The notes: generated by a model from the letters alone, not told the origin. Counted from the stretch's first letter, positions 25,476 through 34,030 are shown. The stretch is 64,000 nt of DNA from Tabrizicola aquatica (GCF_002900975.1 NZ_PJON01000001.1:1639700-1703699); one strand, 5' to 3'. Translations and numbers: made by a program.

Positions 25476-26078
25476 TTACGCGGCATCCTCGCCGCGCAAC
25501 CTGCGCCAGAGCGAGGACAGCCGCTTGCGGATGGTGCTTTCATCCGGCACCTCGCCCGACTTCGAGTTCTGGACGAACCAGTCCTGCACCAGTGAAACCA
25601 GCGCGGACTGGGTATCGGGCACCCCCTTTTCGAACAGGAACCACGTCAGCCACGCATACATCGCGTCCCAATCATATCGCGGGCTGGCGCCGATAGTGGA
25701 GGCCGGGCGCCGTAGCAGATCGCGCTCCTCCTCGAAGGCTTGCAGCGTTCCGGAATCCAGCAGCAGGTCGGAGGATCGGACCAACAAGCCCTCGGCCGGA
25801 TTGGTGATCGTGAGCCACGTCTTACTGCCGAGCGGCATGACCCGCCTGAGCGGCGCCTGCTCGTCGCTCGGGCCCATCCGCCGGAACATCCCCATCAGTT
25901 CCGCCATCGGCACTTGAACCATACCGGCCACCGTTTCGTCACCGCAGAGGACGGGAGGAATGCCCGCCACGACATGCAGATGCCCTGCCGCTGCCCAGCC
26001 CGCTACATCGGCCGGAGGGCAACCCCAGCGCACGGCGATTTCGTAGATCGAGAAAAATGCGACAGGCGGCAGAGGCAT
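25476..26078 (-). CDS. Hypothetical protein with N-terminal HTH-like region
   Basis: A 200-aa protein. ATG 26078 is chosen because AAAGGAG lies 8 bases upstream, although the frame is open to 26129. The N-terminus (FFSIYEIAVRWGCPPADVAG WA pattern) looks like a short HTH of the kind that reads host or phage DNA, and the C-terminus has PDESTIRKRLSSLWRRLR. The gene converges with the integrase, leaving only 3 bp between the stops. Such convergent small genes next to Rhodobacterales integrases are probably regulatory. The family is unknown to me. Confidence 0.7.
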   Translation of the reverse strand: MPLPPVAFFSIYEIAVRWGCPPADVAGWAAAGHLHVVAGIPPVLCGDETVAGMVQVPMAELMGMFRRMGPSDEQAPLRRVMPLGSKTWLTITNPAEGLLVRSSDLLLDSGTLQAFEEERDLLRRPASTIGASPRYDWDAMYAWLTWFLFEKGVPDTQSALVSLVQDWFVQNSKSGEVPDESTIRKRLSSLWRRLRGEDAA

Positions 26079-26690
26079 TGGGAAACTCCTTTCAGACATG
26101 CGGCATCCTTCGGCCGGGGCCGTCGGCATGCAGGTTACAAATGACCCGCCGTGCCGAGCACGTGGGCTGACTCAGGGTTCAGAGCACGTCGTCGAGGAAA
26201 ACTGCCTGTAAGCCAGAGGCACACCGTGACCGGCGTGCGCATCCGACTGCGTTCGTCTTTTCGATTCTTATGGACTGCTCAACGGCGAATCTACTCAGCC
26301 GCTGGGCGAGTCTGCAACAGGTATCCCGTGCGCTTCGACCATCGTCGGTGGGTTTCTGTGGATATCGTCGAACGCCTGCGGAACGCGACCGGAACATCCC
26401 ATTCCGGCAGTTCCGCCCCCGGCAGAACCGGTGAGTCCGTTCGAACAACGGTCAACCCGCCCGCCCCGGAGAGGGTGGTGACGCTGGCGCATGGATCGCC
26501 GCCCGGAACCGACACGGGTGGTGGTGGCGGAGGCGCATTCCTGCGGTGATCCTGTCTGGAATCCCGGAACAAAACCCAATGAAACAAGGGGTGGAACGGA
26601 GTAGCGGCCTGCAATTCCACCTTCCGCCTGTCTTCCGGTCCTCGCGCTCTGCTTCGCTGAACCGACCCCCGCCAGAGGGGCGAAAGGCGA
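26079..26690. other. 612-bp stretch without a convincing gene
   Basis: Open frames here (for example 26151-26549) lack a ribosome site and have low-quality, Arg/Ser-rich translations. The stretch holds the right copy of the 27-bp repeat and probably divergent promoters for the 200-aa gene and the early phage genes. Confidence 0.5.
26615..26641. repeat. 27-bp direct repeat, right copy
   Basis: Matches 24105-24131 at 26 of 27 positions. It lies just upstream of the phage early operon. Confidence 0.5.
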
Positions 26691-26702
26691 ATGGAGCAGC
26701 CC

Positions 26703-26951
26703 ATGAAGGACATTCAGACCGATCTTGACGAGGACATCCCCGACCTGCTGGCCGACTGGATCAGCCGGGAGCAGTTGGCCCGCGCGCTGGGCCTGACGGC
26801 CGACACGCTGTCCCGGTGGGAAGCCCGCCGTCAGGGACCGCCCTGCACACGCATAGGTCGAAAGACCTTCTATCGCCGCGCCGCCATTCAGGAGTGGATC
26901 CGGTCGCAGGAACAGGCCCATCCGGTGCGCAAGACGCGGGGGCGGTCATGA
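26703..26951 (+). CDS. Small HTH protein (excisionase/MerR-like)
   Basis: An 82-aa DNA-binding protein. ATG 26703 has GGAG 6 bases upstream; an ATG at 26691 is the alternative. The body ISREQLARALGLTADTLSRW then GPPCTRIGRKTFYRRAAIQE WI is the winged-helix layout of excisionase/MerR-type helix_turn_helix_17 proteins: helix-turn-helix, wing with Arg, then a C-terminal helix. It opens the phage early operon and may control excision or early transcription. Its stop overlaps the next start as ATGA. Confidence 0.8.
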   Translation: MKDIQTDLDEDIPDLLADWISREQLARALGLTADTLSRWEARRQGPPCTRIGRKTFYRRAAIQEWIRSQEQAHPVRKTRGRS

Positions 26952-27187
26952 CCATCCAGCCCCATAGTTCCGCCTGGCCCGCCGACCGCGTGGCCGAGGC
27001 CCGCGCCGTGATCGCCGACGTCGCGCATCACAGCGATCTCCTGATCCGGCTCGCCTGCAACGTGCTTGCCCGATATGGCGAGACCCCGGGCGAGCGTGCT
27101 GATGCCCTGCGCCTGCAGGTCGTCGTCGATGCGCGGGCGCCGGTACGACGTGCCCAGCGCGAAGACCAGGGGAGGGCCGCGCGATGA
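26948..27187 (+). CDS. Small phage hypothetical protein
   Basis: A 79-aa protein whose start and stop both overlap neighbours by 4 bases (ATGA), which marks it as a real member of the operon. It is helical (VAEARAVIADVAHHSDLLIR) with an Arg-rich C-terminus. No family is recognised. Confidence 0.6.
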   Translation: MTIQPHSSAWPADRVAEARAVIADVAHHSDLLIRLACNVLARYGETPGERADALRLQVVVDARAPVRRAQREDQGRAAR

Positions 27188-27579
27188 TGCGCCGCGGCAC
27201 CCCCGAGGCCGATCTGCAGCGCGCCGTCGTGCAGGGGCTTCGCATCGCCCTGCCCCGCACCGCGATCATCCATCACTGCGCCAACGAAGTGACCGAGGCC
27301 GGACCCCGTGGGGCTAAGCGCCAGGCGATCCTTGTCGGCATGGGCGTCCATGCCGGGTTCGCCGATCTGATGGTGATCTGCGAGGGCCGCGTCCTGTTCC
27401 TCGAACTGAAGGCGCCGAAGGGGCGGCTGCGGCCGGGGCAGGAGGCATTTCGCGACGCGGTGCAGGCGCAGGGGTTCAGCTGGGCGCTGGTCCGCAGCCT
27501 CGACGACGCGCTGGGCGCGCTGGCCGATCACGGCTTCACCACGCGCATCTCCCCTGCCCCGCGGAGGCCCGCGCCATGA
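27184..27579 (+). CDS. VRR-NUC domain nuclease
   Basis: A 131-aa protein of the VRR-NUC branch of the PD-(D/E)xK nucleases. The catalytic pattern is visible: E in RGTPEADLQRAVVQGL, D in HAGFADLMVICEGR, and ExK in LFLELKAPKGRLRPGQEAF. Stand-alone VRR-NUC proteins are common in phage replication modules, where they probably process branched or nicked DNA. Its start and stop overlap both neighbours (ATGA). The length is normal for the phage form. Confidence 0.9.
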   Translation: MMRRGTPEADLQRAVVQGLRIALPRTAIIHHCANEVTEAGPRGAKRQAILVGMGVHAGFADLMVICEGRVLFLELKAPKGRLRPGQEAFRDAVQAQGFSWALVRSLDDALGALADHGFTTRISPAPRRPAP

Positions 27580-28583
27580 GCCACGAGGCCACCAACTGGG
27601 CCATCAAGCAGCGCGGATTGAAGCCCACGACCAAGATCGTGCTCTGGCACCTTTGCGACCGGTTCAACCCGGACTACGGCTGCTTTCCCTCGCAGGATCG
27701 GCTGGCACATGACTGCGAGATCAGCCGGTCGACGCTGAACGATCACCTTGGCCAGCTCGAGACCGTGGGCCTGCTGCGGCGCGTGCCGCGGCTCGATCCC
27801 GTGACCAAGCGCCAGCTGCCGACCCGCTACATCCTGGGGTTCGAGCCGGGCTTCACACCTGTGGCTGTGGTGCCGTGTCCGGAAATCGGACACGGCGAAG
27901 ACGAGGGCGCAGAAAGCACCGTTGATGCAGGCGTTTCGCCCCCCGATGCCGCGGCCGATGCTCTGCCGTGTCCGGATTTCGGACACGGGATTGGTGCGGA
28001 AGCCGTGTCCGATTTTCCGGCCGACCCGTGTCCGGAAAATCCCGAAAGCCGTGTCCGGATTTCGGACACTAACCCTGTAAGGGAACCTCTAAGTAAACCA
28101 GTAAAGGAGGAGGAGGACGCGCAGGCGCGCGCGGCGATTTCCGATGAGGTTTTCGGGGATCTGCTCGCAGCACTCGGCCTCGACCCCGCCGCCCTGCCCG
28201 GCTGGTGGCAAGGCTGGCCGCCCCGGCTGCACATCCAGCGCTGGCGCGACGAACTGGGGCTGACCGAGGCGGAGATCATCGCCGCGGCCGAGGCCAGCCG
28301 CCAGGAACACCCCGAACCACCCGATGGGCCGAAAGCGCTGGACCGGGCGATGCAACGCGCCGCCCAGCGCAAGGTCGAGGATGCCGGGCGGAAGCGCCGG
28401 AAGCCCAAAGCAGCCCCCGCCCCGGCTGCGAAGCCGATCACCGACCTTCCTGCCTTCTACGCCGATCTGGTCAACTCCGACCGCTACCTGCCGGTCAGCG
28501 CGATCAGCAACACGATGCGCGACGCCATGCTGGCCCGCGGGCTTGTGACGGCCGAACGCCTGCGCGAGCGCGGGGTGCGGTGA
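27576..28583 (+). CDS. Phage replication-type protein with N-terminal winged helix
   Basis: A 335-aa protein. The N-terminal ~90 residues form a helix_turn_helix/winged-helix domain (KIVLWHLCDRFNPDYGCFPS, LAHDCEISRSTLNDHLGQL) like phage O-type replication initiators. The middle (~95-190) is low-complexity and repeats PCPE/DxGHG because the DNA beneath it is a set of inverted repeats. The C-terminal half is Ala/Arg/Glu-rich, with LPAFYADLVNSDRYLPVSAI and a final helical tail. It is probably the initiator for prophage replication, by analogy with lambda O, whose gene contains the origin. It is coupled at both ends by 4-base overlaps. Confidence 0.75.
   Translation: MSHEATNWAIKQRGLKPTTKIVLWHLCDRFNPDYGCFPSQDRLAHDCEISRSTLNDHLGQLETVGLLRRVPRLDPVTKRQLPTRYILGFEPGFTPVAVVPCPEIGHGEDEGAESTVDAGVSPPDAAADALPCPDFGHGIGAEAVSDFPADPCPENPESRVRISDTNPVREPLSKPVKEEEDAQARAAISDEVFGDLLAALGLDPAALPGWWQGWPPRLHIQRWRDELGLTEAEIIAAAEASRQEHPEPPDGPKALDRAMQRAAQRKVEDAGRKRRKPKAAPAPAAKPITDLPAFYADLVNSDRYLPVSAISNTMRDAMLARGLVTAERLRERGVR
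27873..28069. repeat. Cluster of inverted repeats inside the replication gene (candidate origin)
   Basis: CCGTGTCCG occurs five times (27873, 27966, 28003, 28026, 28049). Three copies form hairpin-capable inverted repeats with CGGACAC(GG) after a 5-base AT-rich spacer (27873-27895, 27966-27988, 28051-28069). The position within an initiator-like gene mirrors lambda ori inside gene O. Confidence 0.6.
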
Positions 28584-29620
28584 ATGGCATGGTGTCACGT
28601 CCCCGGCACGGATTGTCCCTCTGCGCAGGCGGCGGCGGCCTTGATCTGGGCCTCATGCTCGCCGAACCCGGCTATCACACCCGCGCCTTCGTCGAATGGG
28701 AGGACTGGCCAAGGGCGGTCCTCGTCGCCGCCCAGCGCGCGGGGTATTTCGCCCCGGCCCCGATCTGGACCGACCTGCGCAGCTTCGACGCCCGCACCTT
28801 CCGCGGCGCGTTCGATGCTGTCCTCGCCGGATATCCCTGCCAACCCTTCAGCGCGGCCGGAAAGCGCGGTGGCGCCGACGATCCCCGCCACCTCTGGCCC
28901 GACGTTGCCCGGGTCGTCCGCGAATGCCGCCCCGAATGGGTCTTTCTCGAAAACGTCGCCGGGCACGTCACCCTCGGCCTCGAGACCGACCTGCGAGAGC
29001 TTTGGGGATTGGGCTACACGCCTGCGGCGGGCCTGTTCTCGGCGGCAGAGGTCGGCGCGCCGCATGAGAGGCTGCGAATCTTCATCCTGGCCCACACCGA
29101 TGAGCCTGCATCCCGGCACCGCCAGCTACAACCCGGCCGGGAACAGCGACTTCACCCGAAAGGCCGAGGCGCTGGCGCTGGGCATCGCGAAAGCCCTGCC
29201 GAACCACTGGCCGACCCCCGCCGCCCAGAACTGGAAAGGCAGTTCGGAGGCCAGCATCACCCGCACCGACGGCAAGTCCCGAATGGACCTGCTGCACTAT
29301 CGGGCGGAACAGGGCTTCACCCGCCCTGCCCCACCGATCTCGCAGGATGGGCGACGGTCCTTGCCGCACGCCCCGATCTCGCGCCCGCTGTGGGCTTCGA
29401 TGATTGCCTCGCATGGGCGCGTCGTCTCGCGGCGGATCTTAAAGGGCCGGGCACGGCGGCGGCTGAACCCGCTCTTCGTCGGATGGCTGATGGGCTGGCC
29501 CATCGGGCACGCGCTCTGCGCCTGCTCGGAAACGGAGTTCACCCTCTGGCAGCAGCACATGCGTGGCGCTCTCTCGCAGCTGCCCATGGCCTCGGGCCCG
29601 TGGATCTGGCGGCCGACTGA
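28580..29620 (+). CDS. Phage DNA cytosine-5 methyltransferase
   Basis: A 346-aa m5C methylase. It begins at GTG 28580 (GTGA overlap with the upstream stop) or ATG 28589. Motif I is LSLCAGGGGLDLGL (SAM binding), motif IV AGYPCQPFSAAGKRGG with the catalytic Cys, motif VI VFLENVAG, motif VIII GAPHERLRIFILAHT, and motif X RLLGNGVHPLAAAHAW. The segment between VIII and X is Arg-rich and poorly conserved in character because a second gene is read there in another frame. It probably protects phage DNA from host restriction. It follows the replication gene without a gap. Confidence 0.88.
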   Translation: MNGMVSRPRHGLSLCAGGGGLDLGLMLAEPGYHTRAFVEWEDWPRAVLVAAQRAGYFAPAPIWTDLRSFDARTFRGAFDAVLAGYPCQPFSAAGKRGGADDPRHLWPDVARVVRECRPEWVFLENVAGHVTLGLETDLRELWGLGYTPAAGLFSAAEVGAPHERLRIFILAHTDEPASRHRQLQPGREQRLHPKGRGAGAGHRESPAEPLADPRRPELERQFGGQHHPHRRQVPNGPAALSGGTGLHPPCPTDLAGWATVLAARPDLAPAVGFDDCLAWARRLAADLKGPGTAAAEPALRRMADGLAHRARALRLLGNGVHPLAAAHAWRSLAAAHGLGPVDLAAD

Positions 29621-29672
29621 TGCGGCCCAGCGCCCGGCGCAGATGGATTTCCTTGAAGGATTGCAGTCATGA
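29100..29672 (+). CDS. Overlapping phage protein read in a second frame of the methylase gene
   Basis: A 190-aa protein starting at ATG 29100, wholly inside the methylase gene for 521 bp and ending 52 bp after it. Its sequence has the character of a real protein: LPNHWPTPAAQNWKGSSE, KSRMDLLHYRAEQGF and RRLNPLFVGWLMGWPIGHAL. The last motif resembles the target-recognition end of phage m5C methylases (NPxFVEWLMGWPxG). The stop overlaps the next start (ATGA), which supports translation. It may be an independent subunit, or a part reached by frameshift from the methylase. Confidence 0.6.
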   Translation: MSLHPGTASYNPAGNSDFTRKAEALALGIAKALPNHWPTPAAQNWKGSSEASITRTDGKSRMDLLHYRAEQGFTRPAPPISQDGRRSLPHAPISRPLWASMIASHGRVVSRRILKGRARRRLNPLFVGWLMGWPIGHALCACSETEFTLWQQHMRGALSQLPMASGPWIWRPTDAAQRPAQMDFLEGLQS

Positions 29673-30328
29673 GTTTCCACGGACGCGTTAGCGGCACCAG
29701 GATCAAGCGCGCGCTGGGCGTGCAGGCGGCGCTGGAATGGGCGTTCCGAGTGGAACAGGCGCAGCTGGACCTACCTCTGCCCCTGGACATCATCGAGGAA
29801 GGCTTCGGCTTCGGCCTTGAATACGTCCTGCTCCAGCGCGCCGTGCTGGGCTGCAAGATCGACGGCGGCCAACACAAGATCGGCGGCTACACGCACGAGG
29901 ACGCCGAGGTAATCGCCGCCACCGTCGCCGGGATCCCCGACAGCCTCGGCGGCAAGCGCATGGCGATCCGCGTCGCCGAACTGGCCCGAGCCGGGCTGAC
30001 CCCGGACTGGATGCCCGACGCCATCCCGCGCTGCGTGCCCGCCATCGTCAAGCAGAACCAGCACGGCACGCACGCAGGTACCATCGTCGTGGGCACCGAG
30101 CGCATCAGGGTCCGTGGCCTGGGCGCGCGAGCCACTTGGAAAACCATCGACATCCTGGCCTGCCCGGTCACGTTCTCGCCGCATCCGCAGCAGATCGAGG
30201 CCGCCCGGCGCGGCTATGACGAGTGGTGGCAGGCGCTGTGCTGGGTCAGGGACGGTCTGATCGCGGGCGGGATGCTACGGGAGGTCGAGGTGACGGCGGC
30301 CATGCCGAAGACGCGGCCGTGGAGGTAA
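29669..30328 (+). CDS. Phage hypothetical protein
   Basis: A 219-aa soluble protein coupled to the previous gene by ATGA. The N-terminus is basic (SFHGRVSGTRIKRALGVQAA), followed by a region with GFGFGLEYVLLQRAVLGCKI and a Gly/Lys-rich middle, and a C-terminal helical part (EWWQALCWVRDGLIAGGMLR). It is the last gene of the early phage operon. No family is recognised. Position suggests a regulator or replication accessory protein. Confidence 0.7.
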   Translation: MSFHGRVSGTRIKRALGVQAALEWAFRVEQAQLDLPLPLDIIEEGFGFGLEYVLLQRAVLGCKIDGGQHKIGGYTHEDAEVIAATVAGIPDSLGGKRMAIRVAELARAGLTPDWMPDAIPRCVPAIVKQNQHGTHAGTIVVGTERIRVRGLGARATWKTIDILACPVTFSPHPQQIEAARRGYDEWWQALCWVRDGLIAGGMLREVEVTAAMPKTRPWR

Positions 30329-30442
30329 TCCAAGTCGACCTTTGGGGCTGGAGAAATCAACCTCGTCACCCGGAACCATCCGCTTTCGCTGGCAAAATCA
30401 ACGAAGCCCCTGTAGTTTGCAGGAGAACAAAGGGAGTGTGGC

Positions 30443-31774
30443 ATGGGCAGACCTATCGGGGTAGACCTTTTCGCAGGCGCAGGCGGTATGAGCTTGGGCT
30501 TCGAACAGGCTGGCTTCGATGTCGCTGCAGCTGTGGAAATCGACCCTGTGCACTGTGCGGTACACAAGTTCAACTTCCCCCAAACCGCCGTCATTCCCCG
30601 CTCCGTTGAAAAGCTCACCGGTCGGGAGATACGTCTGGCTGCTGGGCTTGGAACCCGTAGGGTCGACTGCGTATTCGGGGGTGCTCCATGCCAAGGCTTT
30701 TCATTGATTGGTCATCGTGTTCTGGACGATCCTCGAAACCGGCTTGTGCTTGAATTCGTTCGGATCGTCAGTGAACTGGACGCCCGGACCTTCGTATTCG
30801 AGAATGTGAAGGGCCTGACGGTAGGCAACCACAAGCAGGTTTTGAATGAACTGGTCGCAGCCTTTGACGAGAAAGGCTACCAGGTGCGCCTGCCGTGGCG
30901 CGTGCTAAACGCTGGTAACTTTGGCACGCCGCAATCGCGTGAACGGCTAATTTTGTTTGGGGCGAAAAAAGGCGAGACCCTGCCGGATTATCCGATGCCG
31001 ATTACGGCAATTGCCGGTCGGCGAACAAATCCAGACCTCGAGGTCGGCCCAAACTGCGCTGATGCACTGGCTGATCTGCCTGACGCAGAACTATTTGAAG
31101 AACTGACCAATAACGACGTGGTAAAGCCGCGGCGCTTTGACAAACCATCGGCCTATGCCGCCGAGATGCGTTGCATGACCAATGAAGCTTGGCACTTCGC
31201 GCGCCCGCGTCAGTGGGATCCCTCGATCCTTACATCCAGCGCGCGAACGGATCACACTGATATTTCCCGGAGAAGATTCTCTGAAACGGCGGAAGGCGAG
31301 GTTGAGCCGATCAGCCGGTTGTTCAAGCTTCCATCAACTGGAGTCTCCAACACGTTGCGCGCAGGCACCGATGGCGCCCGCGGGGCATTCACAAGCCCTC
31401 GGCCAATTCACTTCAAGTTCGACCGCTGCATCACGGTCCGGGAGATGGCGCGCCTGCACGGATTTCCGGACTGGTTCCGCTTCAATGCAACGAAGTGGCA
31501 CGGCGCACGGCAGATCGGGAATGCTGTTCCGCCTCCGCTGGCGCGTGCAGTCGCAAGTCAGGTCATCGCCGCTCTGGGGTTTGTGCCCTCAAGGCCCTCG
31601 GAGGCGATAGCGCTGGGCGATCCGGCGCTGTTGCAAATGGATGTTACCAATGCATCCGCCCATTTCGGGGTCGAGCCGCAAAAATCAGGGCGCGACCGAA
31701 AAAGCGGGGCAAAGAAGCGCAAGCAAACAGATATCGAAGCAGAACGCATTTCTGCCCGCGTCGCCTATGGCTAA
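30443..31774 (+). CDS. DNA cytosine-5 methyltransferase of a restriction-like cassette
   Basis: A 443-aa m5C methylase with all main motifs: I VDLFAGAGGMSLGFEQAGF, IV FGGAPCQGFSLIGHR (catalytic Cys), VI FVFENVKGL, VIII TPQSRERLILFGAKK, IX/X ITVREMARLHGFPDW and RQIGNAVPPPLARAVASQV. Length and organisation fit a type II modification enzyme that protects the recognition site. The ~50-residue C-terminal tail is basic. AGGGAG lies 9 bases before the ATG. It overlaps the next gene by 8 bp. It is distinct in sequence from the phage methylase 1.9 kb upstream. Confidence 0.95.
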   Translation: MGRPIGVDLFAGAGGMSLGFEQAGFDVAAAVEIDPVHCAVHKFNFPQTAVIPRSVEKLTGREIRLAAGLGTRRVDCVFGGAPCQGFSLIGHRVLDDPRNRLVLEFVRIVSELDARTFVFENVKGLTVGNHKQVLNELVAAFDEKGYQVRLPWRVLNAGNFGTPQSRERLILFGAKKGETLPDYPMPITAIAGRRTNPDLEVGPNCADALADLPDAELFEELTNNDVVKPRRFDKPSAYAAEMRCMTNEAWHFARPRQWDPSILTSSARTDHTDISRRRFSETAEGEVEPISRLFKLPSTGVSNTLRAGTDGARGAFTSPRPIHFKFDRCITVREMARLHGFPDWFRFNATKWHGARQIGNAVPPPLARAVASQVIAALGFVPSRPSEAIALGDPALLQMDVTNASAHFGVEPQKSGRDRKSGAKKRKQTDIEAERISARVAYG

Positions 31775-32549
31775 GTCGAATCGCTATCAAGCATTGATTT
31801 CGAAGATTTTCTTCGACAGGTACCAGGCAGGTATCTCGTCATTTGAATTTGAGCGCACTGCACTGGAGGATGGCGCAGAGGCTCTGGGCATCAAATTGCC
31901 GAAAAACCTCGGTGACGTAATTTATTCGGTTCGGTTCCGGACATCTCTTCCGGACGACATTCTCGCCACCCAGCCGCCAGGGATGGAGTGGATCATCGAA
32001 GGCGCTGGTAGGGCGGCATATCGTTTCAAACTTGTTCGCGTGAACCGTGTCGTCCCGCGTGCAGACCTTGTTCGCGTGTCCATTCCGGACGCGACGCCTG
32101 AGATCATCCGGGCCTATGCCCTCGATGACGAGCAGGCTTTGCTTGCGATCGTCCGCTACAATCGCCTGATCGACACGTTCTTGGGCCTGACAACCTACAG
32201 CCTTCAGAACCACCTTAGGACGACAGTGAAAGGCATCGGTCAAATCGAGATCGACGAGCTCTACATAGGCCTCGACAAACGCGGCTGCCATTACGTTATC
32301 CCCGTCCAGGCGAAGGGTGGCAAGGACCAGATCGGCATTGTTCAGACGACACAGGACATCCGATTTGTGGAACAGAAGTTCCCGGGGCTGAGCTGTCGGG
32401 CAATCGCTGCACAGTTCATGGAGGATCAGGTGATCGCTTTGTTTGAACTGACCCTCGAAGATGACGAGATCCGCGTCGTCGAAGAACGCCACTATCGCTT
32501 GGTCCCAGCGCGTGATCTCGACCGCGATGCAATCAAGACCTACAGGTAA
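31767..32549 (+). CDS. Putative PD-(D/E)xK restriction endonuclease
   Basis: A 260-aa protein starting at ATG 31767 inside the methylase gene's last codons, so the two are coupled. A candidate nuclease core is IGQIEIDELYIGLDKRG followed by HYVIPVQAKGGKDQIG, with the D and the Q/E-x-K spacing of PD-(D/E)xK enzymes. The preceding helix is FLGLTTYSLQNHLRTTVKGI. The N-terminal ~120 residues may recognise DNA. Context (immediately after an m5C methylase) supports restriction. The catalytic assignment is inference from motif spacing. Confidence 0.7.
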   Translation: MAKSNRYQALISKIFFDRYQAGISSFEFERTALEDGAEALGIKLPKNLGDVIYSVRFRTSLPDDILATQPPGMEWIIEGAGRAAYRFKLVRVNRVVPRADLVRVSIPDATPEIIRAYALDDEQALLAIVRYNRLIDTFLGLTTYSLQNHLRTTVKGIGQIEIDELYIGLDKRGCHYVIPVQAKGGKDQIGIVQTTQDIRFVEQKFPGLSCRAIAAQFMEDQVIALFELTLEDDEIRVVEERHYRLVPARDLDRDAIKTYR

Positions 32550-32665
32550 CCCGACGCAGCGCAAGAGTATCTTGGCCGGCCTTTCCTATAGCTTCAACAG
32601 TTGTGCATCGCCAAGAAGAACCGAACTGACCATGCTGAGAATATGTGGTTTTTGGAGAGAAACGT

Positions 32666-34030
32666 ATGATTCCGGAAAACAGATCCAAAGCTGACGCCAA
32701 TCCCACCAAAGCGTTTTTTGTTAGGATGATTACGCGCGACATCACGTTAGAAGATTGTATATTCGATCTAATCGACAACAGCATTGACGGAGCTTGGGAA
32801 CTCGCCGGTGGACAACCCATGAGTCTGGACGACAACACGGACTTGTCGCCCTATCGGATTAGCATCAACGTGCAAAATGACGGATTTCTGATACAGGACA
32901 ACTGCGGTGGCATAACGCTGGATGACGCTGCTGACTACGCTTTTACTTTTGGCCGCAAGGATACAGCCGAGACAGAAAATTTCAGCATTGGCGTGTACGG
33001 CATAGGAATGAAGCGTGCTGTATTCAAGATTGGAAGCGATATTACCATCCACAGCACATTCATTGACGAGGGGAAGCCATCCTCGTTCTGTGTGCCTATC
33101 AAAGTTGACGAGTGGCTGACGTCAAAGAGTGAGGACTGGGATTTCGATATCGAGGCGGCACCCGACCTCCCAAGTGCCGGCGTAAAGATTCAGATATCGA
33201 ATCTCACAGAGGTTGCGCTTCGCTCGTTTGAAAGCCCAAGGTTCATTCAGAACCTCCGACGGTCGATTTCTCGAGACTACGCTTTGCATCTTCATCGTGG
33301 CCTGGCAATCGAAGTACAGGGTAAACCCGTTTCGGGATGGGCCATTGAACTTCGCCAAGGAGGGGACTTTCTTCCTATGAGAGCGACCTTCACTGAACAA
33401 ATTCAAGATGAAGATGTCCATGTAGAACTGCTCGCGGGAATGGCTGCCGCTCCTCCAGATAGCAGCGAGCCATCAGACGATTTCGACGATGCCTTAAATA
33501 GATCAGGCTGGTACGTGGTCTGCAACGGGAGGATCGTTCTGGCCGCAGACAAAACTTCTGTCACCGGTTGGGGAACGGAAGGATGGCCACAGTGGCACCC
33601 TCAGTACTCGGGCTTCATGGGACTAATCGTCTTCGCTTCTCGTCGCGCTGATCTTCTGCCCCTTACGACAACCAAGCGAAGCGTTGATGAGACTTCCGCT
33701 GTTTATCGACAGTTCCGCCCGAAAATGCGAGACGCCACCAAGGAGTGGATTTCCTATACAAACGCGCGAAAACAAGTGAGGGTCGAAGCCGTCAAGCGGG
33801 AAGAATTTACCAAATCTGTGCCAATTTTCGAGATTGTGCCTCGAGCCGAGGTGGCACTTCCCCGCATTGCGCCGACTCCGAAGATTCCCGAGGCAAATGT
33901 ATTGTACAGCGTGCCGAAGGCGCGAATGTTGAAGCTTGCCTCCGCCCTCGGCAATATCAACATGGCCTATAAGGATGTGGGAATCCAATCTTTCGAGTAC
34001 ACCTACTCTGACTTGGTCGGCGAAGAGTAA
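32666..34030 (+). CDS. GHKL ATPase of the MORC/MutL-like type
   Basis: A 454-aa protein; ATG 32666 is preferred to GTG 32645 because GGAGAG lies 9 bases before it. The N-terminal GHKL (HATPase_c_3) domain has the N-box FDLIDNSIDGAW (N38), the G1 box DNCGGITLDDA and the G2 box IGVYGIGMKRAVFKIGSD. The C-terminal half is a second domain with an S5-like part. MORC/MutL-type ATPases beside methylase and nuclease genes are a described class of restriction-linked systems (Iyer, Abhiman and Aravind's comparative analysis of MutL homologues). ATP-driven clamping on DNA is the likely role. Base composition is richer in A+T than the flanking phage genes. It overlaps the next gene by one base (TAATG). 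Confidence 0.85.
   Translation: MIPENRSKADANPTKAFFVRMITRDITLEDCIFDLIDNSIDGAWELAGGQPMSLDDNTDLSPYRISINVQNDGFLIQDNCGGITLDDAADYAFTFGRKDTAETENFSIGVYGIGMKRAVFKIGSDITIHSTFIDEGKPSSFCVPIKVDEWLTSKSEDWDFDIEAAPDLPSAGVKIQISNLTEVALRSFESPRFIQNLRRSISRDYALHLHRGLAIEVQGKPVSGWAIELRQGGDFLPMRATFTEQIQDEDVHVELLAGMAAAPPDSSEPSDDFDDALNRSGWYVVCNGRIVLAADKTSVTGWGTEGWPQWHPQYSGFMGLIVFASRRADLLPLTTTKRSVDETSAVYRQFRPKMRDATKEWISYTNARKQVRVEAVKREEFTKSVPIFEIVPRAEVALPRIAPTPKIPEANVLYSVPKARMLKLASALGNINMAYKDVGIQSFEYTYSDLVGEE

Noticed and set aside
26151..26549. 132-aa open frame between the integrase unit and the phage early genes
   Set aside because: There is no ribosome site, the composition is Arg/Pro-rich, and it overlaps the repeat-containing control region.
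27873..28069. A CRISPR array
   Set aside because: The repeats are 9-bp arms of inverted repeats at irregular distances inside a reading frame, with no unique spacers of equal length and no cas genes nearby.
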